DNA of 64,000 bases, taken from an uncultured Bacteroidales bacterium. GTDB lineage: Bacteria > Bacteroidota > Bacteroidia > Bacteroidales > Bacteroidaceae. The position numbers were made by a program, and so were the translations under genes. This document shows positions 7,946 through 17,462 of this stretch, piece by piece (positions within the stretch are counted from its first letter, which is position 1; the number at the start of each line of letters is the position of its first letter). The notes beneath the pieces are model-generated. The model was not told the DNA's origin and did no database searches. It saw only the letters and a list, made by a program, of their open reading frames with translations. The stretch is from contig CACXLY010000012.1 in the NCBI GenBank assembly GCA_902768605.1, positions 1 to 64,000 on the forward strand. Reading direction: 5' to 3'.

Positions 7946-9901
7946 ATGAGGCTGTTTCTCTTCCTCCTCTTTCTTGTCAGCTTGCCCGCCTTTCCTCTTG
8001 GGCACAAGCTGACAGGCACCGTCATTGGCTCGCCGAAGGGTTATAACTACAACAACTTCTCGACCTCCACGACCGTCAACATCCGCGACTGCGCCTTCGA
8101 TGGCGACCTCACGACCTACTTTGCGGCATCTACCACGAGCGGGGGCTGGGCAGGGCTCGACCTCGGCAGGGCTTATGTCATCACGAAGGTAGGCTTTGCA
8201 GCCAGTACGCGCAGCAACGGCCCCGAGCGCTCGCTGCTCGGCCTCTTCGAAGGCGCCAACCAGCCCGACTTCTCCGACGCCCTGCCGCTCTTCCTGATTA
8301 AAGAGGCAGCACCGGCCTATGAGCTGACGTATGCCGACGTCGACGTCTCGCGAGCCTTCCGCTATGTCCGCTACAAAGGCATCGAGGGCACTCGCAGCAC
8401 GGTTGCGGAGCTCGAGTTCTGGGGCTACCGCTCGAACGGCGACGACGGCCAGTTCTACCAGGTGACGAACCTGCCCACCGTCGTCATCCATACCGCCTCG
8501 GGCAGCGACCCCGTCGATAAGGCGGGCGAGCTGGAGTCGCACATCAGCGTCATCTCGGAGGGCGGGACGGTCATCCTCGAGCAGGACGGCACGTCGCGGC
8601 TGCGCGGCAACAACTCGATGACGCACCCCAAGAAGCCCTACCGCATCAAGTTCGACGAGAAACGCCGCCCGCTCGGCGCCCCCGCCAAGGCAAGGAAGTG
8701 GACGCTCATCAACAATTATGGCGACAAGACGCTGCTGCGCAACTGCCTCGCCTTCGAGATAAGCCGACGCATGGGCATCGGTTTCACGCCGTGGTGCAAG
8801 CCCGTGGATGTCATCATGAACGGCGAGTACAAAGGCTGCTACCAGTTTTGCGACGCAGTGGACGTGCACAGCCATCGCGTCGAAATCACGGAGATGGACA
8901 ATACCTGCACGGAAGGCGACCTGCTGACCGGCGGCTACCTCATCGAGATAGACGCCTACGCCTCGAAGGAGCCGAAGCACTTCACCTCGTCGCACTCCAC
9001 GCCCGTCACCGTCAAGTACCCCGACGAAGACGACCTGCTGGCCGTGCAGTTCAACTACATACGGCAGTACTACAACCAATTCGAGAACTCGCTCTACAAG
9101 AGCAACTGGAAAGACCCCGAACAGGGCTACCGGCAGTACCTCAACCTGCCAAGCTTCCAAAGGCATTTCCTCGTGGGAGAGCTGTCAGGCAACACCGACA
9201 CCTACTGGAGCACGTACATGTACAAGGACCGCGAGGAGACGCAGTTCTTCGTGGAGCCCGTCTGGGACTTCGACCTCGCCTTCGAGAACGACAACCGCAC
9301 CTACCCCATCTGCAACCAGTCGGACTACATCTATCGCACGAAAGGCTCGGCAGCAGGCAGCTTTCGTGGCATCGTGGACCGCATCATCATCACCGATGCA
9401 GGTTCGGCGGCCGAGCTGCGCAACATGTGGGGCAACGCCCGCTACTTCTGCGGCATCAATGTGGAGGAGCTGCAGGCGTACGTGGATAGCGTGGCGAGCG
9501 AACTGATGGAGTCGCAGCGGCTTAACTTCATCCGCTGGCCCATCATGAACAAGAAGGTGCATCAGAACCCGAAGCTCTGGGGCAGCTACGAGGCCGAGGT
9601 GCAGAACGTCAAGGACTACATAGCGCGGCGCATCCCGTGGATGGACAACAAGCTGAGGTACGACGAAGAGGAGTTCGCATCAGGCATCTCGGGCAGCAGC
9701 CGGAAGGTCAAGCCTGAGATACACATCCGGAGTCGCCGCATCTACATCAGCGGCATACCGGGCGGCACACCCTACAGGGTCTTCTCTGCCGACGGCGCAC
9801 TCGAAGCACAGGGCATCAGCGGCGGGGAAGGGCCGCAGCTCACTCCCGGCATCCACATCGTCAACGTCGCAGGCCAGAGCCACAAAGTGCTCGTGAGGTA
9901 A
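7946..9901 (+). CDS. Secreted CotH kinase family protein with N-terminal discoidin-like domain
   Basis: 651 residues from ATG 7946, chosen because it opens a clean signal peptide (MRLFLFLLFLVSLPAFPLG). The in-frame ATG at 7889 would prepend a repeat-derived stretch. Residues about 25-150 resemble an F5/8-type carbohydrate-binding fold (GLDLGRAYVITKVGF). Residues about 170-550 match the CotH fold, including RLRGNNSMTHPKKPYRIKFD, WTLINNYGDKTLLRN and the metal-binding PVWDFDLAFEND. CotH proteins of spore formers are atypical protein kinases, but the role of the many secreted Bacteroidetes members is unknown. The end (IHIVNVAGQSHKVLVR) looks like a short C-terminal sorting tail. A second CotH protein lies at 53329-55584. 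Confidence 0.88.
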   Translation: MRLFLFLLFLVSLPAFPLGHKLTGTVIGSPKGYNYNNFSTSTTVNIRDCAFDGDLTTYFAASTTSGGWAGLDLGRAYVITKVGFAASTRSNGPERSLLGLFEGANQPDFSDALPLFLIKEAAPAYELTYADVDVSRAFRYVRYKGIEGTRSTVAELEFWGYRSNGDDGQFYQVTNLPTVVIHTASGSDPVDKAGELESHISVISEGGTVILEQDGTSRLRGNNSMTHPKKPYRIKFDEKRRPLGAPAKARKWTLINNYGDKTLLRNCLAFEISRRMGIGFTPWCKPVDVIMNGEYKGCYQFCDAVDVHSHRVEITEMDNTCTEGDLLTGGYLIEIDAYASKEPKHFTSSHSTPVTVKYPDEDDLLAVQFNYIRQYYNQFENSLYKSNWKDPEQGYRQYLNLPSFQRHFLVGELSGNTDTYWSTYMYKDREETQFFVEPVWDFDLAFENDNRTYPICNQSDYIYRTKGSAAGSFRGIVDRIIITDAGSAAELRNMWGNARYFCGINVEELQAYVDSVASELMESQRLNFIRWPIMNKKVHQNPKLWGSYEAEVQNVKDYIARRIPWMDNKLRYDEEEFASGISGSSRKVKPEIHIRSRRIYISGIPGGTPYRVFSADGALEAQGISGGEGPQLTPGIHIVNVAGQSHKVLVR

Positions 9902-10023
9902 CAGCACGAAACATCCGATGCGGAATTTATAACCACGAATTGCACGAATTTTTCCAGTTTCAGGCTAAAGTCCGGCACTCGCTTCGGTTGGGTGCTTGGG
10001 AATGCTTCGTGAGGCGTGGGAAA

Positions 10024-10080
10024 TTCCTTCACGAAGGAAAGCCAATTCCCACGTGAAGGAAAAGCGATTCCCTCGTGTAG
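10024..10080. repeat. 22-bp-period array upstream of the GH92 gene
   Basis: Units at 10024-10045 and 10046-10067 share TTCC(T/C)..., CGTGAAGGAA and AAGC. A partial third unit follows, and weaker copies can be traced back to about 9980. The units are contiguous, with no spacers. Same family as the array at 21632. Confidence 0.75.
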
Positions 10081-10129
10081 CGTTCAGTTGGCCGTTTTGA
10101 CGGCAAAAGCTCGGAAATATCCAAATAAA

Positions 10130-10161
10130 TTTGGTATTTCTCTTGCTTATTTGTACCTTTG
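10130..10161 (+). promoter_or_regulatory. Promoter of the GH92 gene
   Basis: TTTG at 10130-10133, 20 bp, TACCTTTG at 10154-10161. The transcript should begin within a few bases of the GTG at 10166, so the message may be leaderless or nearly so. Confidence 0.8.
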
Positions 10162-10165
10162 CAGT

Positions 10166-12373
10166 GTGAAACCCTACATTATTATATTAATAAGCCTCAT
10201 TTCGATGCTCTTCTACGCCCCGAACGCTATGGCAAGGGGGCTGTCGAAGCACGAGCGCGAACACCTGCGGCAACTGTGTGCGCTGAACACGATGGTGGGC
10301 ACGGCGCCCTCGTGCACCAAGACGGCGGGGCTCTTCGGCAAGGGCTCGGAGGAACACGGGCAGACGATGCCCGCCGTGCTCGCGCCCAACGGTCAGAACT
10401 TCTGGACGCCTCAGACGCGCGAGAGCGAGGCAAAGTGCCTGTCGCCCTACTACTACACCGACACCCGGCTGCAAGGCTTCCGGGGCAGCCACTGGACTTC
10501 CGGCAGCTGCACGCAGGACTATGGCTCGTTCACCATTGCCACGCTCGGCGGCAAGCTCAGAAAGACGGCTAAGGAGCGCGCCACAAGCTTCCGGCACGAA
10601 GACGAGGTGTCGCACCCACACTACTATGCCGTACGCCTCCCCGACGAACATCTGCTGACGGAAATGACGGCCAGCAGCCACGCTGCCATCTTCCGCATCA
10701 CGCCCGAGCAGGACGGCCCCGTGCACATCGTCGTGGAGCCGAATAGCGACGAGAAGGAGGGGCGCATCGAGGTGGAGCCTCAGCATGGGACCATCTATGC
10801 CTGCAACCCCGTGCACCGCATCTATCAGGGTTGGGGCGAGAGCGCTGGCTTCAGCGGTCACCTCCTGCTCACCTATACCGACGAACCCATCGACTGCGGT
10901 CAGGACAGCATCTGCGCCTGGCTTACCTTCCAAGGGAAAGCGGGCAAGCCCATCGTGGTGAGGGCCGCCACCTCCTTCACCAGCCGCGAAGGGGCCGAGC
11001 GCAACTACAAGGCGGAGGCTCAGGGCGTCAGCTTCGACAAGATGAAGGAACGCCTCATCCGCATCTGGATAAGGCATCTGCACGCCATCGACGTGGAAGA
11101 CCCCGATACGGCACGCGTCAACCAGTTCTACGGAGCACTCTACCGCGCCTCGTTCATGCCGCACGAGATGAGTGATGCGGACGGGGCAGCCCCAAGATTC
11201 GGGCAGACCCCCTCTAACTCCCCCTTAAAGGGGGAGAACATTGGCCAGGAAGCCTCCCCTTTAAGGGGAGGTTTGGTAGGGTCTGTTTACTATTGCGACT
11301 TCACGATGTGGGACACCTTCCGCGCCGTTCATCCCCTCTATACATTATTATATCCCGACGTCACGGCCGACATGATGCAGTCGCTCGTCATCAAGTACGA
11401 GGAGGGCGGCTGGCTGCCTATCTTCCCGAGCTGGAACTCCTACACCGCAGCCATGATAGGCGACCACTGCTCCGTAGCGCTTGCCGACGCTTACATCAAG
11501 GGCATCAGAGGTTTCGATGCCGAGAAGGCTTACGAGGGGATGCGCAAGAATGCCTTCGAGACGCCTGCCTCGGAGGAGGACTACAAGAACGGCATGGGCC
11601 GGCGCGCCCTGCAATCCTACTTGAAGTACGGCTACATCCCTATGGAAGACCCCGTCAAAGAGGCTTTCCATCAGAAGGAGCAGACCTCGCGAACCCTGGA
11701 ATATGCCTTCGACGACTATGCCGTGGCGCAAATGGCTAAGGCGCTGGGCAAGGAGGACGACTACAAGGTGCTGATGGCGCGCTCGGAGAACTGGCGCAAC
11801 GTCATCAACCCGCAGACGGGCTATTGCGACGGACGCTATGCCGACGGACACTTCGAGGGCAATACCGACTTCATCCACCGCAAATCGTTCATCACGGAGG
11901 GAGCCGCCTGCCACTACACGTGGTTCGTGCCGCATAACGTGGAGGGGCTCGTCGAGATGCTGGGCAGAGAGGCTTTCGAGGCAAAGCTCGACTCGATGTT
12001 CTCCGAGGGTCGCTATTGGCACGGCAACGAGCCCTGCCATCAGATAGCCTACCTCTACGACTTCATCGGCAAGCGCGAGAAGACTGTCAAATGGGTGAAC
12101 TACATCCTCGACACCGAGTACAACGACACGCCCGGCGGCCTTTCAGGCAACGACGACTCGGGGCAGATGTCCTCGTGGTTCATCTTCTCGTCGATGGGCT
12201 TCTATCCCGTCTGCCCTTCTTCCGACCGCTACATGCTCAGCGCGCCACGTTTCCAGCGCATCACGCTCAACCTGCAGAACGGCCACCGCTTCGTCATCAC
12301 ACCCGAATCGCTACCCAAAGACCGCAACTACATCACGCACGGGGAGATAATGGGGGGGGGAATGAGAAAATAA
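10166..12373 (+). CDS. Glycoside hydrolase family 92 (alpha-mannosidase), repeat-interrupted
   Basis: 735 residues if started at GTG 10166. That start is preferred because it gives a complete signal peptide (VKPYIIILISLISMLFYAPN, then AMA). An ATG at 10205 would cut the signal in half, and the frame upstream of 10166 lies before the promoter. GH92 enzymes are calcium-dependent exo-alpha-mannosidases acting on yeast mannan and N-glycans. Family motifs are present: NDDSGQMSSWFIFSSMGFYP with the paired Asp, and GRYWHGNEPCHQIAYLY with the presumed acid Glu. A paired palindrome (11205-11284) replaces the usual loop before YYCDFTMWDTFRAVHPL. The C-terminus (ITHGEIMGGGMRK) ends abruptly at a run of eight G followed by A-rich repeats, so a few residues of the last strand may be lost. 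Confidence 0.9.
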   Translation: MKPYIIILISLISMLFYAPNAMARGLSKHEREHLRQLCALNTMVGTAPSCTKTAGLFGKGSEEHGQTMPAVLAPNGQNFWTPQTRESEAKCLSPYYYTDTRLQGFRGSHWTSGSCTQDYGSFTIATLGGKLRKTAKERATSFRHEDEVSHPHYYAVRLPDEHLLTEMTASSHAAIFRITPEQDGPVHIVVEPNSDEKEGRIEVEPQHGTIYACNPVHRIYQGWGESAGFSGHLLLTYTDEPIDCGQDSICAWLTFQGKAGKPIVVRAATSFTSREGAERNYKAEAQGVSFDKMKERLIRIWIRHLHAIDVEDPDTARVNQFYGALYRASFMPHEMSDADGAAPRFGQTPSNSPLKGENIGQEASPLRGGLVGSVYYCDFTMWDTFRAVHPLYTLLYPDVTADMMQSLVIKYEEGGWLPIFPSWNSYTAAMIGDHCSVALADAYIKGIRGFDAEKAYEGMRKNAFETPASEEDYKNGMGRRALQSYLKYGYIPMEDPVKEAFHQKEQTSRTLEYAFDDYAVAQMAKALGKEDDYKVLMARSENWRNVINPQTGYCDGRYADGHFEGNTDFIHRKSFITEGAACHYTWFVPHNVEGLVEMLGREAFEAKLDSMFSEGRYWHGNEPCHQIAYLYDFIGKREKTVKWVNYILDTEYNDTPGGLSGNDDSGQMSSWFIFSSMGFYPVCPSSDRYMLSAPRFQRITLNLQNGHRFVITPESLPKDRNYITHGEIMGGGMRK
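11205..11284 (+). repeat. Paired palindromic element inside the GH92 gene
   Basis: Inverted half AGACCCCCTCTAACTCCCCC with core completed by GGGGGAG, about 20 bp of spacer, then the forward half AAGCCTCCCCTTTAAGGGGA with tail TTTGGTAGGGTCT. The forward half is almost identical to that in the aminopeptidase gene and is read in the same frame (A-S-P-L-R-G-G-L-V-G-S). Confidence 0.92.
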
Positions 12374-12400
12374 GAAAATAAGATAATAAGATAATAATTT

Positions 12401-12643
12401 AAGTTTCGGATGTTATGTTTTATGGGAGTTAAAGAAGTTAGAGAAGTTAGCTCGCTATGCTCGCTTGGGGAAGTTAAAGGACAATAGCTTTTGCAGCCGA
12501 ATACGGGTAAAAGGAATGAAGAGTGAAGAATGAAGAATGAAGAATTTGCTACCGCGCTGAATTAAGAATTATGAATTATGAATTAATATGGTATCGTCCT
12601 TTAACTTCATTAACTTCTTTTACTTCTTTAACTCCCGAAACTT
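12401..12643. repeat. About 240-bp imperfect inverted repeat built of word arrays
   Basis: Fills the 308-bp gap after the GH92 gene. Matching ends are AAGTTTCGG/CCGAAACTT, GGGAGTTAAAGAAGTTA with its complement in the right arm, and AAGTTAAAGGAC/GTCCTTTAACTT. The centre holds two heptamer arrays (GAAGAAT and GAATTAT words, about 12513-12585). An 8-mer array (AAGATAAT) lies just outside the left end and again outside the right end, reaching the ATG at 12682. No gene is visible in the gap. Confidence 0.75.
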
Positions 12644-12681
12644 GAAATAATAAGAGATTAAGAAAATAAGATAATAAGAAA

Positions 12682-15354
12682 ATGAAAAGGGGGAAAAGAA
12701 CACTTATCGTGATTGCTGCTCTCGTGGTTTGCTTGGCAAGCCGGGCTGAGTTCGTGTTTCAGGAAGGACTCATTGCCGACATCACGCCGAAGGGCTGGCT
12801 CCTCGAGTTCCTCGAGCGGCAGAAGACGGGGCTGACGGGACATCCCGAAGCGCTCTCCTACCCCTACAACACGTGCCTCTGGGCTGGCGAGATACCGCGC
12901 AACGGCGACTACGGGCAGGACTGGTGGCGCTACGAGCAAACCGCCTACTACACCGACGGCTTGCTGCGCCTCGGCTACCTCCTCGACGACGAAGAACTCA
13001 TCGCGAAGGGCGAGGCGGGCATCACGTACACGCTCTCTCATGCGCAATCCAACGGCCGCCTCGGCTCGTCCGTCATCAGCAGTCTCTGGCCGCAAGCGGT
13101 CTTCTGGCGAGCCATGAAAGCCTATGCCGACGTGCACGGCAACCCGACAAGCCTCAAGTCGGCACTGCGCAGGAACTACAACTCGATGTCGAACAACGAC
13201 CTCGCGAAGGGACGCCGCCACATCCTCAACCTCGAAGGCCTGCTGTGGTACTATGGCATAAGCGGCACGAGAAGCTTCCTGACGAAAGCCGAAACGGCAT
13301 ACAACACGGGCGGCTTCGAGTTCGACGCCACGGATGCCGGCAGCGACGCGTTCACCCACCTCCACGGCGTCACCTACTGCGAGATGCTCAAGGTGCCCCT
13401 CCTCCTCTATGCCTACACGGGAAAGGAGGAATATCTGCGCATCGCGATGAACGCCGAACGCAAGCTGGAGCGCGACCACCTGCTGCCCGACGGCGTGCCC
13501 ACCAGCGCCGAATACACCCAAGGCTACGACATCGACGTCGCTCACGAGACGTGCGACATCACCGACTACACCTGGTCGCTCGGCTACTTCCTCACGGTCA
13601 CGGGCGAGGCCGAGTGGGCCGACCGCATCGAGCGCGCCATCTTCAACGCCGCTCCGGGAGCCGTCACGTCTGCCTTCGACGCCGTGCAGTACTTCTCGTC
13701 CGTCAACCAGGTCATCTGCACGGGCAACTCCGACAACAACAGCTTCAAGCGCGGCTCGACGTGGATGGCTTACCGACCGACGCACGAGACGGAGTGCTGC
13801 GCGGGCAACATGCACCGCATGATGCCGAACTTCGCGTCGCGCCTCTGGATGCGAGGCGAGGGCGATGCCATCGTGGCGGCTATGTACGCGCCCAGCGAGA
13901 TTGACTTCAAGGTGGGCGAGACGACGTGCCACATCGCCGAGGACACCTACTATCCCTTCAGCGGCGACATCACGTTCCGCTTCTCCCTGCCCGGGCAGAC
14001 GCACTTCCCCTTCATCTTCCGCATCCCCGGCTGGTGCAAGCAGTACGAGGTCAGGGTGAACGGCCTTCCCATAGAGGAGGCAGTCGGGGCAGGCGCTTTC
14101 CTCACCCTCGAGCGCGATTGGAACGATGGGGACGAAGTGACGCTCTCGCTCAGCATGACGCCGAAGGTGGTGGAGGCGGCCGGCGGCCAAGGGAAGTACG
14201 TCGAGTGCGGCCCGCTGCTCATGGCCTATCCCGTGCCTGCCACCATCACCGAGGATACCAACACCTACAGCAACATGAACGGCAAGGTGCCGGGCGACGG
14301 GTTCAAGTGCTGGAGCATGAAGCCCAAGGGCGCTTTCAATTATGCTATCAACACCGACGAGGAGACGCTCGCCCTCAATATCGACGAGGAGAAACTCGCT
14401 AACGCCTATCCCTTCGACCTCGACGGCACGCCGCTCAGCGTATCGCTCCCCGTCCGCCCCATCACGTGGGCCGTGGAGAAAGACCGCTACAATCCCGTCC
14501 TGCCGGCATCGGAACACGTCGTCGTGAAAGGTACGCAGCGCAACATCGACCTCGTCCCCTACGGCGCCACCAAGCTTCGCGTCACGGTCTTCCCAGATGC
14601 ATTGCGCAAGCAGAAGAAGACGCTCACCGACAGCCTACTCATCAATCCCGACTTCGAACTCACTTCTGCTTCGCAGGTCAATCATAATGGCATCGAGAAA
14701 AAGACTTACAAGCCCTACGGATGGAGCGTAAGAGGGACACTCAGCGGCAGCAGCTACGGCATCAACCACGACGCCGCCAACCACTACGGCGAGAACGTCT
14801 GCTGGTACCGCACACTTCCCTTCCCGCGCGATTTCCAGCTCTATCAGACCGTCCCCGCTTCAAAGCTCAAGCCCGGCACCTATCGCGTCAGCTGCCTGCT
14901 TTGGTGCCAGCAGGGACAGTTCGGCACGTGCCGCCTCTTTGCCAACGATGTCGTCCAATACTTCGGCCGGGAGAGCGACTACGGCTCGAACCTGACAGAA
15001 GGCGAGGACGCCACCTTCGCCGGGTACAAGGGCACCAGCGGCTCAACCTTCATTCTGCAAGAGATGGTGGTGACGGTCAGCATCGAAGCAGGCGAGAACC
15101 TCACCCTCGGCATTCGCTCGAGCAACCTGAAGCCCGACGGCAGTGAAGCCGGCAGTAGCGAACCGACAGGCTGGTTCAAGGTGGACCACTTCCGCATCGA
15201 ACGCGTCTCGGACAACGGGACATCCATCAAGGCGACAACCGACAACGGACAACGGACGACAGATAACAAGTCCTACAATCTGCTGGGACAGCAAATCAGC
15301 AATGCCTCGAATGGCATTTACATTCATAATGGAAAGAAAATCCTTAACCGATAA
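12682..15354 (+). CDS. GH127/GH146-type beta-L-arabinofuranosidase, secreted
   Basis: 890 residues with signal peptide (LIVIAALVVCLASRA). Residues about 25-560 are the alpha/alpha-barrel plus beta domains of the DUF1680/GH127 superfamily, which releases beta-L-arabinofuranose using a zinc-bound Cys nucleophile. The Cys cluster is present at C372-C373 (ETECCAGNMHRMMPNFASR), with HGVTYCEMLK and HETCDITDYTWSLGY as flanking family motifs. Residues about 650-840 look like a galactose-binding-type module. A linker written by a heptamer array (GACAACG words, about 15235-15268) follows, then a sorting-like tail (NLLGQQISNASNGIYIHNGK). GH127 and GH146 cannot be separated by eye. With GH43 neighbours, arabinose-rich plant glycans are a likely substrate. 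Confidence 0.88.
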   Translation: MKRGKRTLIVIAALVVCLASRAEFVFQEGLIADITPKGWLLEFLERQKTGLTGHPEALSYPYNTCLWAGEIPRNGDYGQDWWRYEQTAYYTDGLLRLGYLLDDEELIAKGEAGITYTLSHAQSNGRLGSSVISSLWPQAVFWRAMKAYADVHGNPTSLKSALRRNYNSMSNNDLAKGRRHILNLEGLLWYYGISGTRSFLTKAETAYNTGGFEFDATDAGSDAFTHLHGVTYCEMLKVPLLLYAYTGKEEYLRIAMNAERKLERDHLLPDGVPTSAEYTQGYDIDVAHETCDITDYTWSLGYFLTVTGEAEWADRIERAIFNAAPGAVTSAFDAVQYFSSVNQVICTGNSDNNSFKRGSTWMAYRPTHETECCAGNMHRMMPNFASRLWMRGEGDAIVAAMYAPSEIDFKVGETTCHIAEDTYYPFSGDITFRFSLPGQTHFPFIFRIPGWCKQYEVRVNGLPIEEAVGAGAFLTLERDWNDGDEVTLSLSMTPKVVEAAGGQGKYVECGPLLMAYPVPATITEDTNTYSNMNGKVPGDGFKCWSMKPKGAFNYAINTDEETLALNIDEEKLANAYPFDLDGTPLSVSLPVRPITWAVEKDRYNPVLPASEHVVVKGTQRNIDLVPYGATKLRVTVFPDALRKQKKTLTDSLLINPDFELTSASQVNHNGIEKKTYKPYGWSVRGTLSGSSYGINHDAANHYGENVCWYRTLPFPRDFQLYQTVPASKLKPGTYRVSCLLWCQQGQFGTCRLFANDVVQYFGRESDYGSNLTEGEDATFAGYKGTSGSTFILQEMVVTVSIEAGENLTLGIRSSNLKPDGSEAGSSEPTGWFKVDHFRIERVSDNGTSIKATTDNGQRTTDNKSYNLLGQQISNASNGIYIHNGKKILNR

Positions 15355-15359
15355 CCACC

Positions 15360-16259
15360 ATGAAACACCGTCATCTTCTCTTCCTTTCAACGCTGCTCCT
15401 GCTCTATGCATGCGTGCCCTTCGACTTCAGCAATTCTTCCGTGCAGAAGATTGCCGACCTGCAAGGCGTGCAGGGGCAGAGCTATCAGGGCATGGCCATC
15501 TACGACGACTATCTCGTCAGCCTGCAGAACACGGGCCAAGCCACCATCTACCGCCTTCAAGACACGGGGCTGCAGATGCTGCGGCAGTTCCCGCTGGCAA
15601 GCCACACGAAAGAGAACCACGCCAACGTCGCCTTCTTCGGCACAGAGCGCTATCACAAGTCCGACCAGTTCCCGCTGCTCTACGTGTCGCAATGCTCGAA
15701 GCAAAGCTACAAGGGCATGAAGGACGTCTGCTTCGTGGAGCGCATCTCGCTGACGGGACAGCCGCAACTGGTGCAGACCATTGTACTCGACGACCCAGAA
15801 GGCCTCTTCGGCTACGCGCTGCAATGGATGATAGACGCCAAGCACAACCGCCTGATAGGCTACGGCAACACGATAGAGAACATGGGCAAAGGCAACCGCT
15901 GGCGTACGATTGTCTTCCCGATGCCGAAGCTCAGCGACGGACCTATCGTACATCTGCACCCTTCTGGCGCCCTCGACAACTACTGCATCCAGGACCTCGA
16001 CCCGCGCTTCCCCTCCAACCATATCGGGCAGGGCGCCTGCATCAAGGGCGACCAGATGTTCATCCCCGTCGGCGTCGGCACCGAACAGCAGCCCAGCATC
16101 CTATACGTCTGGAATCTGAAGAAGAAACAGCTCGACCGCATCCACAACTTCCAACAGCAAGTGCCGCATGAGTTCGAGGACTGCAAGCCCTACCGACGCT
16201 CCCTCATCATGCAAACGAACGGAGGCGGCGTCATCCGCTTCAAGCCGAATAGAAAGTGA
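15360..16259 (+). CDS. Lipoprotein of unknown function
   Basis: 299 residues with lipobox LLLLYACVPFDF. The body alternates short strands and turns (SYQGMAIYDDYLVSLQNTGQ, IYRLQDTGLQMLRQF, ILYVWNLKKKQLDRIHNF), as in a propeller-type protein, but I recognise no catalytic motif or named family with confidence. It begins 6 bp after the GH127/146 gene and is followed at once by GH26, so it is very likely in the same operon and exposed in the periplasm or at the outer membrane. A glycan-binding or accessory role is possible from context only. Confidence 0.8.
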   Translation: MKHRHLLFLSTLLLLYACVPFDFSNSSVQKIADLQGVQGQSYQGMAIYDDYLVSLQNTGQATIYRLQDTGLQMLRQFPLASHTKENHANVAFFGTERYHKSDQFPLLYVSQCSKQSYKGMKDVCFVERISLTGQPQLVQTIVLDDPEGLFGYALQWMIDAKHNRLIGYGNTIENMGKGNRWRTIVFPMPKLSDGPIVHLHPSGALDNYCIQDLDPRFPSNHIGQGACIKGDQMFIPVGVGTEQQPSILYVWNLKKKQLDRIHNFQQQVPHEFEDCKPYRRSLIMQTNGGGVIRFKPNRK

Positions 16260-16272
16260 AACCATAAAAAAT

Positions 16273-16307
16273 AAAAACTGAAAAATGAAAAATGACATGA
16301 GAAAAAT
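16273..16307 (+). repeat. Heptamer array containing the GH26 start codons
   Basis: Units AAAAACT, GAAAAAT, GAAAAAT, GACATGA, GAAAAAT. Both candidate ATGs (16285 and 16297) lie inside it. Confidence 0.8.
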
Positions 16308-17448
16308 CGCATCTCTTCTCCTCGCACTTTTGGCACTGACTGCAAGAGCTCAAGTGCAGAACATGATTGTCTACAAAGCCGACGGTACGGCCATTCGCAT
16401 CGATGTGGAAGGCATAGATAGTGTTGCCTTCGAGCAGATTTCAAAGTGGGGCAACCGTTCGCCGGAAGCTCAGAACCTGCTCTCTTACCTCGAGGAAAAC
16501 GTCGGGCAGAAGATACTGACCGGCACCCATGCCTGCGTCAACTACAACACGAACGAGGCCGACTGGGTCTACAAGCACACGGGCAAGTACCCCGCCATCA
16601 ACACCATAGACTTCATCCACGACATCTACTCCTCCTCGAGCGGCTGGATAAACTACACCAGCACGACCGTATGGCGCAACTGGGCAAACAAGGGCGGCAT
16701 CGTCTCGGCCATGTGGCACTGGAACATGCCCACTAACGATGGTACGAGCTGGACCTGCACGCCCGGCTCCGAACCCGACCAGACAGGCTTCCGTCCCTCT
16801 GCCATTTTCTCTCCCTACACGGAGGACTACAAGACGATGATAGCACGCATAGACCAAGTGGCGAAGTGGCTGAAGCCTATGAAGAGCAACAACATCCCCG
16901 TCTTCTGGCGTCCACTGCACGAAGCACAGGGCAACTGGACAGAATCCCACCCCGGCACCGACTGGCACAAAGCATGGTTCTGGTGGGGATACGAAGGTCC
17001 CGAGGCCTTCAAGGAGTTGTGGAGAGTCATGTACGACCGCTTGGTGAACCATCACGGCCTGACGAACCTCATCTGGGTGTTCACGGCAGGCGACTCGAAG
17101 CGTTGGTATCCGGGCGACGAATACGTCGACATCGTGGCCTACGACTTCTATAACAAGAATCTCAGCGAGATGCATTATTGGTACGACTACTTCCACGAGA
17201 CGTACCCAGGCAAGCTATATGCCATCAGCGAGTTCGGGAACATCCCGAAGGTTTCGGAATTCTGGGCAGACGGGCAGTACTGGAGTTTCCTCATTCCGTG
17301 GTACGACTACGACCGCACCAACAAGCCAAAGGACGATGCCTTCAACAGCACGGAACATGCAAATGCCAACATCGACTATTGGAACGATGCACTCGAACAG
17401 GAATGCGTCATCACGCGAGACGAACTGCCAAGCTTCAAGAACAACTAA
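16285..17448 (+). CDS. GH26 beta-mannanase family enzyme, secreted
   Basis: 387 residues from ATG 16285. An equally good start is 16297 (MRKIASLLLALLALTARAQ). After the signal peptide comes a short segment typical of Bacteroidetes secreted proteins (VYKADGTAIRIDVEGIDSVA), then a GH26 (beta/alpha)8 barrel. The acid/base Glu is in FWRPLHEAQGNW (residue 213) and the nucleophile Glu in AISEFGNIP (residue 316). GH26 enzymes cut beta-1,4-mannan, galactomannan or glucomannan, and a few act on beta-1,3-xylan or mixed glucans. The tryptophan-rich stretch TDWHKAWFWWGYEGP fits the family. Together with GH92 it points to mannose-containing substrates. Confidence 0.92.
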   Translation: MKNDMRKIASLLLALLALTARAQVQNMIVYKADGTAIRIDVEGIDSVAFEQISKWGNRSPEAQNLLSYLEENVGQKILTGTHACVNYNTNEADWVYKHTGKYPAINTIDFIHDIYSSSSGWINYTSTTVWRNWANKGGIVSAMWHWNMPTNDGTSWTCTPGSEPDQTGFRPSAIFSPYTEDYKTMIARIDQVAKWLKPMKSNNIPVFWRPLHEAQGNWTESHPGTDWHKAWFWWGYEGPEAFKELWRVMYDRLVNHHGLTNLIWVFTAGDSKRWYPGDEYVDIVAYDFYNKNLSEMHYWYDYFHETYPGKLYAISEFGNIPKVSEFWADGQYWSFLIPWYDYDRTNKPKDDAFNSTEHANANIDYWNDALEQECVITRDELPSFKNN

Positions 17449-17462
17449 ACAAAGGATAAACA

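Noticed and set aside
12682..14517. Long minus-strand frame opposite the GH127/146 gene (12658-14517), and similar long frames opposite 7946, 18773, 53482 and 56553
   Set aside because: High-GC shadow frames of genes with clear motifs on the other strand. Their translations have no domain or plausible start.
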